A stretch of DNA of 34,365 bases from an uncultured Parvibacter sp. (lineage in GTDB: Bacteria; Actinomycetota; Coriobacteriia; Coriobacteriales; Eggerthellaceae), in assembly GCA_947649875.1 (NCBI GenBank), contig CANSTH010000011.1:1-34365 (forward strand). The letters run 5' to 3'. Both the position numbers and the translations under genes were made by a program. Below, piece by piece: positions 7,905 to 15,609 of the stretch. Numbering within the stretch: the first letter of the stretch is position 1; the number at the start of each line of letters is the position of its first letter. The notes under the pieces are model-generated. The model ran no database searches, had not been told where the DNA came from, and saw only the letters and a list, made by a program, of their open reading frames with translations.

Positions 7905-8522
7905 ATGACTCGTTTAGCAATCGCCATCAACCTTGACCGCTGCGTGGGCTGCCACACCTGCACCATGGCCTGCAAGATGCAGAACAACGTGCCGGAAGGG
8001 CTGCTGTGGAACCGCGTGCTCACCACCAACTGCGACGTGGTGGACGGCGCCGAGGGCACCTACCCCAACGTAAGCCGCGTGTACACCCCCATCGCCTGCC
8101 AGCACTGCCAAAACGCCGCCTGCCAGCGGGTGTGCCCCACCGGCGCCACCTATAAGGACGAGAAGGGCCGCGTGGAAATCGACTACGAGAAGTGCATCGG
8201 CTGCCGCATGTGCATGGCCGCCTGCCCCTACAACGCCCGCGTGTTCAACTGGCAGACCCCCGTGCGCACCACCGGCGCCAACTACGGCGATGCCGCCGTG
8301 CCGGTGCGCCCCAAGGGAGTGGCCGAGAAGTGCACCCTGTGCAAGGAGCGCACCGACAACGGCGAAGAGCCCATGTGCGTGGTGTGCTGCCCCGCCCACG
8401 CCCGCATCTTCGGCGACTTGGACGACCCCGACAGCGAGGTGTCGCGCCTGGTGCGGGAGCGCCACGGCTATCAGATGCTCGAGGACATGGGCACCAATCC
8501 ATCGGTGCACTACATCGGTTAG
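7905..8522 (+). CDS. Four-cluster [4Fe-4S] ferredoxin subunit (DmsB/PsrB type)
   Basis: This 205-residue protein carries sixteen-cysteine electron-transfer architecture: CVGCHTCTMAC at the N-terminus, CQHCQNAACQRVCP, CIGCRMCMAACP and a distal CTLC...MCVVCCP group. It is the usual wire between a molybdopterin subunit and a membrane quinone-reactive subunit. It has no signal peptide, so it would be exported with its Tat-bearing partner encoded 15 bases upstream. An AAGGAGG ribosome site precedes the ATG. The gene is in one operon with its neighbours on both sides. Confidence 0.92.
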   Translation: MTRLAIAINLDRCVGCHTCTMACKMQNNVPEGLLWNRVLTTNCDVVDGAEGTYPNVSRVYTPIACQHCQNAACQRVCPTGATYKDEKGRVEIDYEKCIGCRMCMAACPYNARVFNWQTPVRTTGANYGDAAVPVRPKGVAEKCTLCKERTDNGEEPMCVVCCPAHARIFGDLDDPDSEVSRLVRERHGYQMLEDMGTNPSVHYIG

Positions 8523-8532
8523 GAGACAACTT

Positions 8533-9711
8533 ATGCAACTCATCAAGCGATACAAAGTGGCCTCGGCGCTGCTGGCGGCGCTCGTGGTGGTGGGCGTTGG
8601 CTGCTGGATCTACCAGCTGCTGCAGGGCCTTACCGTGACCGGCATGAACAACGGCACCTCGTGGGGCCTCTACATCACCAACTTCATGTTCTTCGTGGGG
8701 CTTTCCGCCGGCGGTCTGATTGTGGCCTCCTCCGCCAGTGTGTTCCACATCGCCAAATTCAAGCAGGTGGCACTGCCCGCCATCATCCTCTCCACCGTGT
8801 GCATCTGCGCTGCCGGCATGTTCGTGCTCATCGATTTGGGCGGCGTGCAGCGGGTATGGCGGCTGATTACCGGCCCCAACCCCACCTCGCCTTTGCTGTG
8901 GGACGTGTGCGTAATCACCTGCTACCTTATCATCAACATCTGCTACCTGACGTTCATGGCCAGGGGCAACAACCGCGCCGTCACCATCACCTCCCGCTTC
9001 GCCCTGCCCTGCGCTATCCTGGTGCACTCGGTAACCGCGTGGATCTTCGGCTTGGAGATTGCCAAAGAGGGCTGGAACTCCGCCATCCTGGCCCCCATCT
9101 TCGTGGCCAGCGCCATGGACTCCGGCCTGGCCCTGCTCCTGCTGGTACTGTCGGCCCTGAAGAAGGCCCGCATCTTCGACACTTCCCGCGACCTCATGGC
9201 CTCGCTGGCCGGCCTTCTGGCCACCTGCATCGCGGTGGACGCCTTCTTCATCTTCTGCGAGCTGCTCACCATGGGCTACAACGGCACCCACGGCGCCACC
9301 GTCATCCTGAACGAGCTGTTCTTCGGCGCCACCGCCCCCTTCTTCTGGTTCGAGGTGGTGGGCGGCCTGGTGGTGCCCTTCTGCATCCTGGTGTTTCAGA
9401 AGAACCGCGAAAAGCCGCTGCTGGTGAACATCGCCTGCGCGCTGGTGGTGCTGGGCGTGTTCTGCAAGCGCGTGTGGCTGCTGTTCACCGCCTTCATCAC
9501 CCCCAACCTCATGGGCGCACCGGGGCTCATCTCGGGCTCCAGCGAGGCCATTCGCGAAACTGGCACCGCCTCGTTCGCCGTACTCAGCTCCTACGCCCCC
9601 ACCGTGTTCGAGGTGCTCATCGTGGTTGGAGTGCTTGCCCTGGTGGTGCTGGCCTTTCTGCTGTTGGCGGGGCTGCTGCTTAAGCCCGGCAAGCCAAAAG
9701 CATCCGAATAG
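8533..9711 (+). CDS. NrfD/PsrC-type membrane anchor subunit
   Basis: The start is the ATG at 8533, 10 bases after the ferredoxin stop with AGGAG in between; the track ORF begins much further upstream inside the ferredoxin gene. The 392-residue protein is strongly hydrophobic with roughly ten membrane helices. NrfD-family landmarks include NNGTSWGLYITNFMFFVGLSAGG in the first loop and helix. It should anchor the Mo/ferredoxin subunits and exchange electrons with menaquinol. Its C-terminal segment (VFCKRVWLLFTAF) resembles that of the partial protein at the right edge of the window, pointing to a paralogue there. Confidence 0.9.
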   Translation: MQLIKRYKVASALLAALVVVGVGCWIYQLLQGLTVTGMNNGTSWGLYITNFMFFVGLSAGGLIVASSASVFHIAKFKQVALPAIILSTVCICAAGMFVLIDLGGVQRVWRLITGPNPTSPLLWDVCVITCYLIINICYLTFMARGNNRAVTITSRFALPCAILVHSVTAWIFGLEIAKEGWNSAILAPIFVASAMDSGLALLLLVLSALKKARIFDTSRDLMASLAGLLATCIAVDAFFIFCELLTMGYNGTHGATVILNELFFGATAPFFWFEVVGGLVVPFCILVFQKNREKPLLVNIACALVVLGVFCKRVWLLFTAFITPNLMGAPGLISGSSEAIRETGTASFAVLSSYAPTVFEVLIVVGVLALVVLAFLLLAGLLLKPGKPKASE

Positions 9712-9721
9712 TGGGCAAACT

Positions 9722-9749
9722 GAAAGGAAGGGGCTGGCCCCGGCCTTTC
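9722..9749 (+). terminator. Hairpin after the molybdoenzyme operon
   Basis: GAAAGG and GGGGC pair with GCCCC and CCTTTC, giving an 11-bp stem interrupted by an AA/GG mismatch, 11 bases after the NrfD stop. No T-run follows, so termination may be partial. Confidence 0.5.
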
Positions 9750-9759
9750 GCCCATCGGC

Positions 9760-9836
9760 TATAATGGCAGCACTCAAGAGCCCTTAAGGCTGTATCGGGG
9801 AAACGCGTCGCCTGTGGTTCGGCGGCGCGTTTCCCC
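9760..9836 (+). promoter_or_regulatory. -10 box and leader hairpin upstream of the tandem-MarR gene
   Basis: A consensus TATAAT occurs at 9760-9765 without a recognisable -35. About 30 bases later GGGGAAACGCG (9797-9807) pairs perfectly with CGCGTTTCCCC (9826-9836), with a short inner GCC/GGC extension. The hairpin ends 8 bases before the AAGGAGG at 9845-9851, so it could either be a second terminator of the previous operon or a leader element affecting translation of the regulator. Confidence 0.4.
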
Positions 9837-9862
9837 TTGTGTGCAAGGAGGCAAGAGCTGCC

Positions 9863-10759
9863 ATGGATGCCCAGAAGGCGCACTTCGTCACCCTCTGGTG
9901 TGCCGCCATCTCGAAGTTCGAGAAGGGGCTGGGGCGGGCTTTGGCCCCCACCCTCACTGCGGCCCAGTATCGCGTTTTGGCCTCCCTTGCCCTTCCGGAA
10001 GCGGACCAGGGCACCAAGGCCCGCCTGGCCTGGACCGCCTCCATGCGTCCCGACGAGGTGGAGGCCGCTCTGGAGGACTTGGCCCAGGCTTCTCTGGTGG
10101 CGCTGCCCTCCCCCCATGACCCCCGCGGTGCCGCCCGCCTCACCAATACCGGCCGCGAGGCGCTGCAGCGGGCCAATGGCGCTGTGACCGAATGGGAGCA
10201 GCAGTGCGCCGAAGCGCTGCAGCCCAGCGAGCAGCAGCTGCTGGCCTCCGTTTTGGCCCGCGCCCTCACTGTGCCCGGCAGCTACTACGCCCGCCACCTG
10301 CAACCGGGCGCCCAGGGGCTTTCCCCAGTACAGCGAGTTACCGTGCTCCACGCCATCCATCAGGCCATGGCCCATGCCATACGGAAGAACACCGACCTCT
10401 CCCTTACCGACTTCCGCTTTCTGCTGGAGCTGTATCCGAAAAAGCAGCGGGGCGACAAGCGGCTGCGGGCTAGGGAAATTGTGAGTTACTTGCGGGTGGG
10501 GCGCTCCTATGTTACAACTGCCTCCCTGCGGCTGGAGCAGGAGGGCCTCATCGAGCGCATTCCCGACGAGCAAGACGCCCGGGGCATCCTTTTCCGGCTC
10601 ACTCCCCAAGGCGCCCAGGCAGTGCAGGCCGCCGGAGACGACATCTTCGTGCTGCTCACGTCGCTTTTCGGGAATCTTATGGAAGACCGCCGATTCCTGC
10701 TGCTCATGAAACATTGGCTAAGGGCAGAGGATGAGGCGCTTGCGACTAAGAGGCCCTGA
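9863..10759 (+). CDS. Tandem MarR-type winged-helix regulator
   Basis: The ATG at 9863 is preferred over the track's GTG at 9839, which overlaps the AAGGAGG ribosome site. The 298-residue protein appears to contain two MarR-like domains: one at about residues 5-135 and a second, better conserved one at about 150-290, with SLTDFRFLLELY, a recognition-helix region and the wing GLIERIPDEQDARGILFRLTPQG. Ordinary MarR proteins are ~150 residues and dimerise, so this looks like a covalent dimer. It ends 4 bases before dmsA and is co-directional, making DmsAB its likely target. The ligand is unknown. Confidence 0.75.
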   Translation: MDAQKAHFVTLWCAAISKFEKGLGRALAPTLTAAQYRVLASLALPEADQGTKARLAWTASMRPDEVEAALEDLAQASLVALPSPHDPRGAARLTNTGREALQRANGAVTEWEQQCAEALQPSEQQLLASVLARALTVPGSYYARHLQPGAQGLSPVQRVTVLHAIHQAMAHAIRKNTDLSLTDFRFLLELYPKKQRGDKRLRAREIVSYLRVGRSYVTTASLRLEQEGLIERIPDEQDARGILFRLTPQGAQAVQAAGDDIFVLLTSLFGNLMEDRRFLLLMKHWLRAEDEALATKRP

Positions 10760-10763
10760 CCCT

Positions 10764-13169
10764 ATGAAAACCGCCCCCGACAAAACCGTGCTCCAATCGT
10801 GCGGGTTCAACTGCGGCTCCCGCTGCCAACTGCGCCTTCATGCGGAAGACGGACAGGTTGCGTGGGTGGAATCCGACACCGGCCCCGATGCCCCTGACGC
10901 TCCCCAAATGCGCGCCTGCCTGTGCGGTCGCGCGTGGGGTCACTGGGTGAACAGCCCCCATCGGTTGGACTATCCGCTGAAACGGGTGGGGCCCCGCGGC
11001 TCCGGGCAGTTCCAACGCATCAGCTGGGACGAGGCATTGGACGAGATTGCCGCGCAAATCAAGCGCATCACCGCCGATTTCGGGCCCGAGGCCATCTTCT
11101 TCCCCTATGCTTCGGGTATCTTGGCCAGCGGGCAATCGCCGCTGGAGCGGGCGATAGACTGCTACGGCGGCCACTTGCGTCTGCATTCCGACTACAGCAG
11201 CGCGCAATTGCAGGCCGGGACGATGGCCCTGTTCGGCGACGACGGCTATTACAGCGGCTCGCCTTTGGAAGAGGCCGCCAACTCCGATGTGCTGGTGCTG
11301 TTCGGCTCCTCGATGTTCGCCACCCGCCAGGGAGGCGCCGCGGGCGGCCACTATCTCAACCAGCTGCGAGAGCAGGCGGCCGCCGAGGGGCGCCCCTTCA
11401 AGGTGGTGTCCATCGACCCTCGCCACACCCCCGAGGTGCGCGGCGCCCAAGACCAGTGGATACCGCTGCGCCCGGGCACCGATGCCGCCTTCGTGGCCGC
11501 CGTCATCCACGAGCTGCTGATAGACGGCCTGGCCGACGAGGAGTTGCTGCGCAGCCATTGCGTGGGCTTCTTCGAAGACACGCTGCCCCCGGGCACCCCG
11601 CCCCACAGCAGCTACAGCGACTACGTTTTGGGGCGCGGCCCCGACGGCACCGAGAAAACCTGCGCCTGGGCGGCCGCCATCACCGGTTGCCCCGCCGCCA
11701 CTATCCGCCAATTCGCCCGCACGCTGGCCCAGGCCAAGAGCGCCTTCATCACCCAAGGATGGGGGCCGCAGCGCAGCGAGTACGGCGAGCAGACCAGCCG
11801 CGCCATATGCCTCTTGGCGGTGGCCAGCGGCCACTTCGGACGCCCCGGCACCAACAGCGGCGTCCATGAGCCGATGCGCCCCTACACCCCCTCGCTGCCG
11901 GGCGGCCGGGAGAACCCCGTGCGCGCCGCACTGCCGGCGTTCCTGTGGACCGAGTGCCTGCAAGGGGGCGGCATCACTCAGGCCCAAGGGCTGCGAGGCG
12001 CCCAGCAGCTGCCCTTCCCCATCAAGATGATCGTCAACCATGGCGGCAATTGCCTCACCAACCAGCATGCCGCCATCAACGCCACCCACGACCTACTGGC
12101 GGACGAGAGCCGCTGCGAGTTCATCGTGGTGTGCGATGTGATGCTGAACGACTCCGCCCGCTATGGCGACATCGTGCTGCCCGAGCTGGCCCTGGGCGAG
12201 CGGGAAAACGCCGTGCTCTCCGGTTTCGGCGACCGGGTGAGTTGTTTGCGCCATGGCGAGAGCTGGAGCCACTTCACCGGCGAGCGCCGCGATCCCTGGA
12301 GCATCGGGCGCGCCCTGGCCGAAAGGCTGGGAGTGCTGGAAGCCTTTGAAGAAGGCGCAGGGGACGGCGACGAAACGCTAGCGGCGCGAATGGCCAGCGA
12401 AGGGCAGGTGTTCGCCGCCTCTTCCGCGGACTCCGCCGGCCACACGGGCGAAGACGACAACGGAAAGGCCGCTGCTTCTGCCGGCCGTGCAGACGAGGAC
12501 GCCCGGAGGCTACCCGCCCCCGGACATGAGATGCGGGCCCTGCGCGCGCCACTGCCCTGCGCCTACGGGGCCTTCCGCGCCAATCCCACGGCGCATCCGC
12601 TGCCCACTCCCTCCGGCAAGATAGAGGTGTACTCAGAGGCCCTCGCCCGCATGGCCCAGACGGCCCAGCTGCCCGATGGCCAAGTCATCAGCCCCATACC
12701 CGCCTATCTTCCAGCCGCAGAAGGGCCTGGTTCCCCCACCGCCGAGCGCTTCCCGTTGCAGCTCATCACCTACCACGGCTACCAGAGCATCCATTCCAAC
12801 TTCTCCCACCTAGCCATCGTGGAGTCGGTAATGCCCCACGCCCTTCAGGTGAACCCTGTGGATGGGGCGGCAAACGCCTTGGTGGAGGGCCAGCCAGTAG
12901 TGGTGGAGAACGATCGCGGAGCGCTGGTGGCCCGCGTGCACCTTACCCCCTGCATCATGCCCGGCGTGGTGGCGCTGCCCAACGGCGCCTGGCACAACGC
13001 CGACATGGCCGGCTCGCGGCTGGACTGGGGCGGATGTGCCAACACCCTCACCTCCTTGCGCCCCAGCCCCATCGCCCGGGGCAATGGCCAGAACAGCTGC
13101 CTGGTAAGGCTGCGCCCCCTTACCGCCGAGGAGCAGGCAGCAGGAAGGGAGCGGGGCTATGACTGCTAA
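10764..13169 (+). CDS. dmsA: DmsA-like molybdopterin subunit without Tat signal
   Basis: The ATG at 10764 gives 801 residues. The sequence strongly resembles E. coli DmsA from its first cysteine: C13-x3-C17-x3-C21 and C52 for the [4Fe-4S] cluster, KRVGPRGSGQFQRISWDEAL, the Mo-ligand motif DYSSAQ near residue 145, QWIPLRPGTDAAFV and FITQGWGPQR. The C-terminal MGD domain contains PLPTPSGKIEVYSEALA. E. coli DmsA begins with a ~45-residue Tat leader; here the protein starts 12 residues before the cluster, and the few upstream in-frame codons contain no leader, so a cytoplasmic enzyme is predicted. A low-complexity Ala/Gly/Asp/Ser segment of about 60 residues (near 535-595) replaces a conserved stretch. 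It overlaps dmsB by 11 bases. Confidence 0.9.
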   Translation: MKTAPDKTVLQSCGFNCGSRCQLRLHAEDGQVAWVESDTGPDAPDAPQMRACLCGRAWGHWVNSPHRLDYPLKRVGPRGSGQFQRISWDEALDEIAAQIKRITADFGPEAIFFPYASGILASGQSPLERAIDCYGGHLRLHSDYSSAQLQAGTMALFGDDGYYSGSPLEEAANSDVLVLFGSSMFATRQGGAAGGHYLNQLREQAAAEGRPFKVVSIDPRHTPEVRGAQDQWIPLRPGTDAAFVAAVIHELLIDGLADEELLRSHCVGFFEDTLPPGTPPHSSYSDYVLGRGPDGTEKTCAWAAAITGCPAATIRQFARTLAQAKSAFITQGWGPQRSEYGEQTSRAICLLAVASGHFGRPGTNSGVHEPMRPYTPSLPGGRENPVRAALPAFLWTECLQGGGITQAQGLRGAQQLPFPIKMIVNHGGNCLTNQHAAINATHDLLADESRCEFIVVCDVMLNDSARYGDIVLPELALGERENAVLSGFGDRVSCLRHGESWSHFTGERRDPWSIGRALAERLGVLEAFEEGAGDGDETLAARMASEGQVFAASSADSAGHTGEDDNGKAAASAGRADEDARRLPAPGHEMRALRAPLPCAYGAFRANPTAHPLPTPSGKIEVYSEALARMAQTAQLPDGQVISPIPAYLPAAEGPGSPTAERFPLQLITYHGYQSIHSNFSHLAIVESVMPHALQVNPVDGAANALVEGQPVVVENDRGALVARVHLTPCIMPGVVALPNGAWHNADMAGSRLDWGGCANTLTSLRPSPIARGNGQNSCLVRLRPLTAEEQAAGRERGYDC

Positions 13170-13833
13170 GCGCGCTACCACCGCCGCCCCAAAAGGGGCA
13201 GCCCCGTCGCCAGACCGGGAGCAGTACGGCTTCACCTTCAACCAGAACCGCTGCTCGGGGTGTCGCACCTGCGAACTGGCCTGCAAGGATTACCATCATC
13301 TGGAAGGCGATGTGGCCTTTCGCACCATCCATGAGTTCGTGGGAGGCGAATGGCATCAGAACAACGACGGCAGCTGGGACCAGGACGTGTTTTCGTTCTA
13401 CGTGTCCATGTCTTGCAACCATTGCAGCAATCCCGCCTGCCTGCGGTTCTGCCCATCGGACTCCATTTCCAAAGACAGCAACGGGTTCGTGGTGGTGAAC
13501 AGCGATACCTGCGTGGGCTGCCAATCGTGCATGGTGGCCTGCCCTTACCACGCCCCTCGCTTCGACGAGGCCAGCGGCCACACAGTGAAGTGCGACGGCT
13601 GCCGCGACCGCATAGAGGCGGGGCTCAAGCCCATCTGCGTGGAGGCGTGCCCGCAGCGGGCGCTGGAATTCGGCCCCTACTCCCATCTCTCCGACAACGC
13701 TGACGTGGTAGAGCAGGTGGGCACCATGCCCAGCCCCGACATAACGCAGCCCAACTACGCCATTATCCCGGCCCCTCACGCCCAAGGCACCACCGGCAGC
13801 AACGCCCAACTAATCAACTGCCGCGAGGTGTAG
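13159..13833 (+). CDS. dmsB: DmsB-like four-cluster ferredoxin subunit
   Basis: This 224-residue protein matches E. coli DmsB in order and spacing of motifs: QYGFTFNQNRCSGCRTCELACKDY-like start (quoted in part), SMSCNHCSNPACLRFCP, CVGCQSCMVACPYHAPRF, HTVKCDGCRDRIEAGLKP and CVEACPQRALEFGP. It would carry electrons to DmsA through four [4Fe-4S] clusters. About 20 extra Ala/Pro-rich residues precede the first motif. Its ATG lies inside the end of dmsA, implying translational coupling. No DmsC anchor gene follows: the next gene is on the other strand and stops only 3 bases away. Confidence 0.92.
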   Translation: MTAKRATTAAPKGAAPSPDREQYGFTFNQNRCSGCRTCELACKDYHHLEGDVAFRTIHEFVGGEWHQNNDGSWDQDVFSFYVSMSCNHCSNPACLRFCPSDSISKDSNGFVVVNSDTCVGCQSCMVACPYHAPRFDEASGHTVKCDGCRDRIEAGLKPICVEACPQRALEFGPYSHLSDNADVVEQVGTMPSPDITQPNYAIIPAPHAQGTTGSNAQLINCREV

Positions 13834-13836
13834 GCG

Positions 13837-14412
13837 TTACTGCATCGGATCCAGCAGGATCCTGTTCCCCGATTGCGAGAATTCGAACAACCAGTCGGTT
13901 AGCTCCTCAGGAGAAACCTTCAGCCCCGATCGCAGCCATTCGGTGATAACCCCCACGTTTGCGCCGGCGGTGAAATGGGCCGCGTAGCGGTACTTCTCGC
14001 TGCAATTGCCCGTCTCGCCGCGGAACAAATCGATGCTGGCGGCGGCCAGCACCTCCCGCATCACCTGGCCGATGATGCCGATACGACCCTGCACTACCGC
14101 CGACGCATAGAAGTCCCGGTTGTCGTAGATGGTCTCCAGCATCCGCTGCGTGAGCATCTTTCCGCCGGCCGTCCCCGAACCCATGGGCAGAAGATCCATC
14201 ATGGTGGCAATGGGCGTCACCACATCGCCGCGCACGATGCTCCGCAGCACCCCTTCTTTCCCATCAAAGTAAACATAGAGAGTCTTGCGCGACACACCGG
14301 CACGCTCGCAGATGTCCACCACGGTAATCTTGTCGTAGTCGGTCTCCTGCAAGAGCCCCTTGAAAGCCTCCATTATGCGGGTCGGCGTGTCTTCCCCTCC
14401 GCGTTTATCCAT
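13837..14412 (-). CDS. TetR-family transcriptional regulator
   Basis: A 191-residue protein with an N-terminal TetR DNA-binding domain at about residues 10-57 (ITVVDICERAGVSRKTLYVYFDGKEG) and a helical ligand-binding domain after it. The start ATG at 14412 has a GAGGGGGAA stretch just upstream. It is divergent from the Tat-ferredoxin/AOR operon, with a nested dyad in the 167-base gap, so it most likely represses itself and that operon. It is convergent with dmsB. The ligand is unknown. Confidence 0.92.
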   Translation of the reverse strand: MDKRGGEDTPTRIMEAFKGLLQETDYDKITVVDICERAGVSRKTLYVYFDGKEGVLRSIVRGDVVTPIATMMDLLPMGSGTAGGKMLTQRMLETIYDNRDFYASAVVQGRIGIIGQVMREVLAAASIDLFRGETGNCSEKYRYAAHFTAGANVGVITEWLRSGLKVSPEELTDWLFEFSQSGNRILLDPMQ

Positions 14413-14424
14413 TGTTCCCCCTCT

Positions 14425-14482
14425 GTAGAATGGCAGGTAACAACAAACCCTCTTTGTTACCCATCGAAACCCATTCTACGTT
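14425..14482. promoter_or_regulatory. Nested dyad operator with overlapping promoter
   Basis: The inner dyad GGTAACAA (14436-14443) / TTGTTACC (14454-14461) is enclosed by an outer dyad GTAGAATGG (14425-14433) / CCATTCTAC (14471-14479) with almost the same centre. A candidate promoter for the AOR operon, TTGTTA (14454-14459) and TACGTT (14477-14482) with 17 bases between, lies on the right halves. A TetR-type dimer or pair of dimers bound here would block it. Confidence 0.55.
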
Positions 14483-14531
14483 CTCTGTCACTGTCGTGTC
14501 CAGAGCCTTTCACCTCACCATGGCTTCAACA

Positions 14532-14554
14532 GGAATCGCAGAGGAGGCGATTCC
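14532..14554 (+). promoter_or_regulatory. Leader hairpin upstream of the AOR operon
   Basis: GGAATCGC and GCGATTCC pair perfectly around the loop AGAGGAG and are followed by GCTCTTTTG, resembling a weak attenuator or an RNA stability element. The true ribosome site AAGGGGG lies between it and the GTG start. Confidence 0.35.
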
Positions 14555-14579
14555 GCTCTTTTGAGAAGGGGGACGATCA

Positions 14580-15599
14580 GTGAAGAATCTCCAACCCATC
14601 ACCGAGGAAGGCTTGTCGCGGCGAAACTTCCTCACCGGCGCCGGCATAGTGGCCGGCGGCGTGGCGGCGGCCGCAATGCTGCCAAACATCGCCCATGCCG
14701 AAGAGTCTGTGGCTGCCCAACCGCTGCCGGGCGCCACCAACGGCAACAAGCTGTGGGAGGGCACCCAGCTGGCACTGGGACGCGTGGTGCACAATCCCGA
14801 CATCTGCTCCGGCTGCCGCACCTGCGAAATCGTATGCTCCACCTTCCATGAAGGAAAGGCCAGCTCGTACCGCTCACGACTGCAATGGGACAAGGCGGTG
14901 ATGGACGCCTGCATCACCGACATCCACACCTGTCGCCAATGCGCCGGCCCCGAGTGCGTGGCGGTGTGCCCCACTGGCGCCCTGTCCATCGACCCGGAAA
15001 CCGGCGCCCGCGTGATCGACGAGGAAGTGTGCGTCGGCTGCCGACTGTGCGAAGGGGCCTGCCCGGTAAAACCCTCCATGATTCGCTACGACGAGCGCAC
15101 CAGCACCTGCTTCAAGTGCGACCTGTGCGGTGGCGACCCCCAGTGCGTGAAGTTCTGCCCCACCGGCGCCCTGCAATCCTCCTGGGATATTCGATCCGCC
15201 GAAGAGGAAGACGACGGTTTCTGGGAAATCGAGGTTACCGGCGATGCCAAGACCTTCGCCCATATCGAGAAGCCCACGCTGGTGCTTTCCGATGTGTCCG
15301 GCGGCATTCAGTTCGATGGCGTTGTGTGGACCAGCCACGCCACTCAGTTCAACATCATCATGGCCACCTTCGATGCCACCGCCGAAGCCTACGACAAGAG
15401 CGGCAACTCGGTGGGCACCTCCGACAGCAGCGCCCATATGGAAATCCCCGAAATGCAATCGGCGGAATTCTCGCTGTTCATCCCCACATCCGCAAAGGTG
15501 GCCGACCTGGGGCACATGGCATTGCGCATCGAGAGCGCCTACATAACCAACGCACCGGGCGAAGAAGCTGCGGCTGACGGCGCCGCCCAGACGGCATAG
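14580..15599 (+). CDS. Tat-exported 4Fe-4S ferredoxin subunit of the AOR module
   Basis: The 339-residue product begins at a GTG preceded by AGAAGGGGG. A Tat signal is clear (LSRRNFLTG at residues 12-20, hydrophobic to about residue 40, AHA cleavage-like site). The middle holds four cysteine groups: CSGCRTCEIVC, CRQCAGPECVAVCP, CVGCRLCEGACP and CFKCDLCGGDPQCVKFCP, enough for up to four [4Fe-4S] clusters. A C-terminal region of about 130 residues has no cysteines and is not recognised; it may contact the partner. AOR is encoded 10 bases downstream. It is comparable to the ferredoxins of the E. coli ydh operon, but this assignment is by gene content only. Confidence 0.88.
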   Translation: MKNLQPITEEGLSRRNFLTGAGIVAGGVAAAAMLPNIAHAEESVAAQPLPGATNGNKLWEGTQLALGRVVHNPDICSGCRTCEIVCSTFHEGKASSYRSRLQWDKAVMDACITDIHTCRQCAGPECVAVCPTGALSIDPETGARVIDEEVCVGCRLCEGACPVKPSMIRYDERTSTCFKCDLCGGDPQCVKFCPTGALQSSWDIRSAEEEDDGFWEIEVTGDAKTFAHIEKPTLVLSDVSGGIQFDGVVWTSHATQFNIIMATFDATAEAYDKSGNSVGTSDSSAHMEIPEMQSAEFSLFIPTSAKVADLGHMALRIESAYITNAPGEEAAADGAAQTA

Positions 15600-15609
15600 G
15601 AGGAAAACC

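Noticed and set aside
8245-9777. 510-codon minus-strand ORF opposite the NrfD gene
   Set aside because: Low-complexity His/Gly/Glu-rich translation with no motif, opposite a convincing membrane protein; a shadow frame.
13848-13870. CAGGATCCTG palindrome near the end of the TetR gene as a shared terminator
   Set aside because: It lies inside the TetR coding sequence and has no loop to form a stable hairpin with a T-run; dmsB and the TetR gene simply end 3 bases apart.
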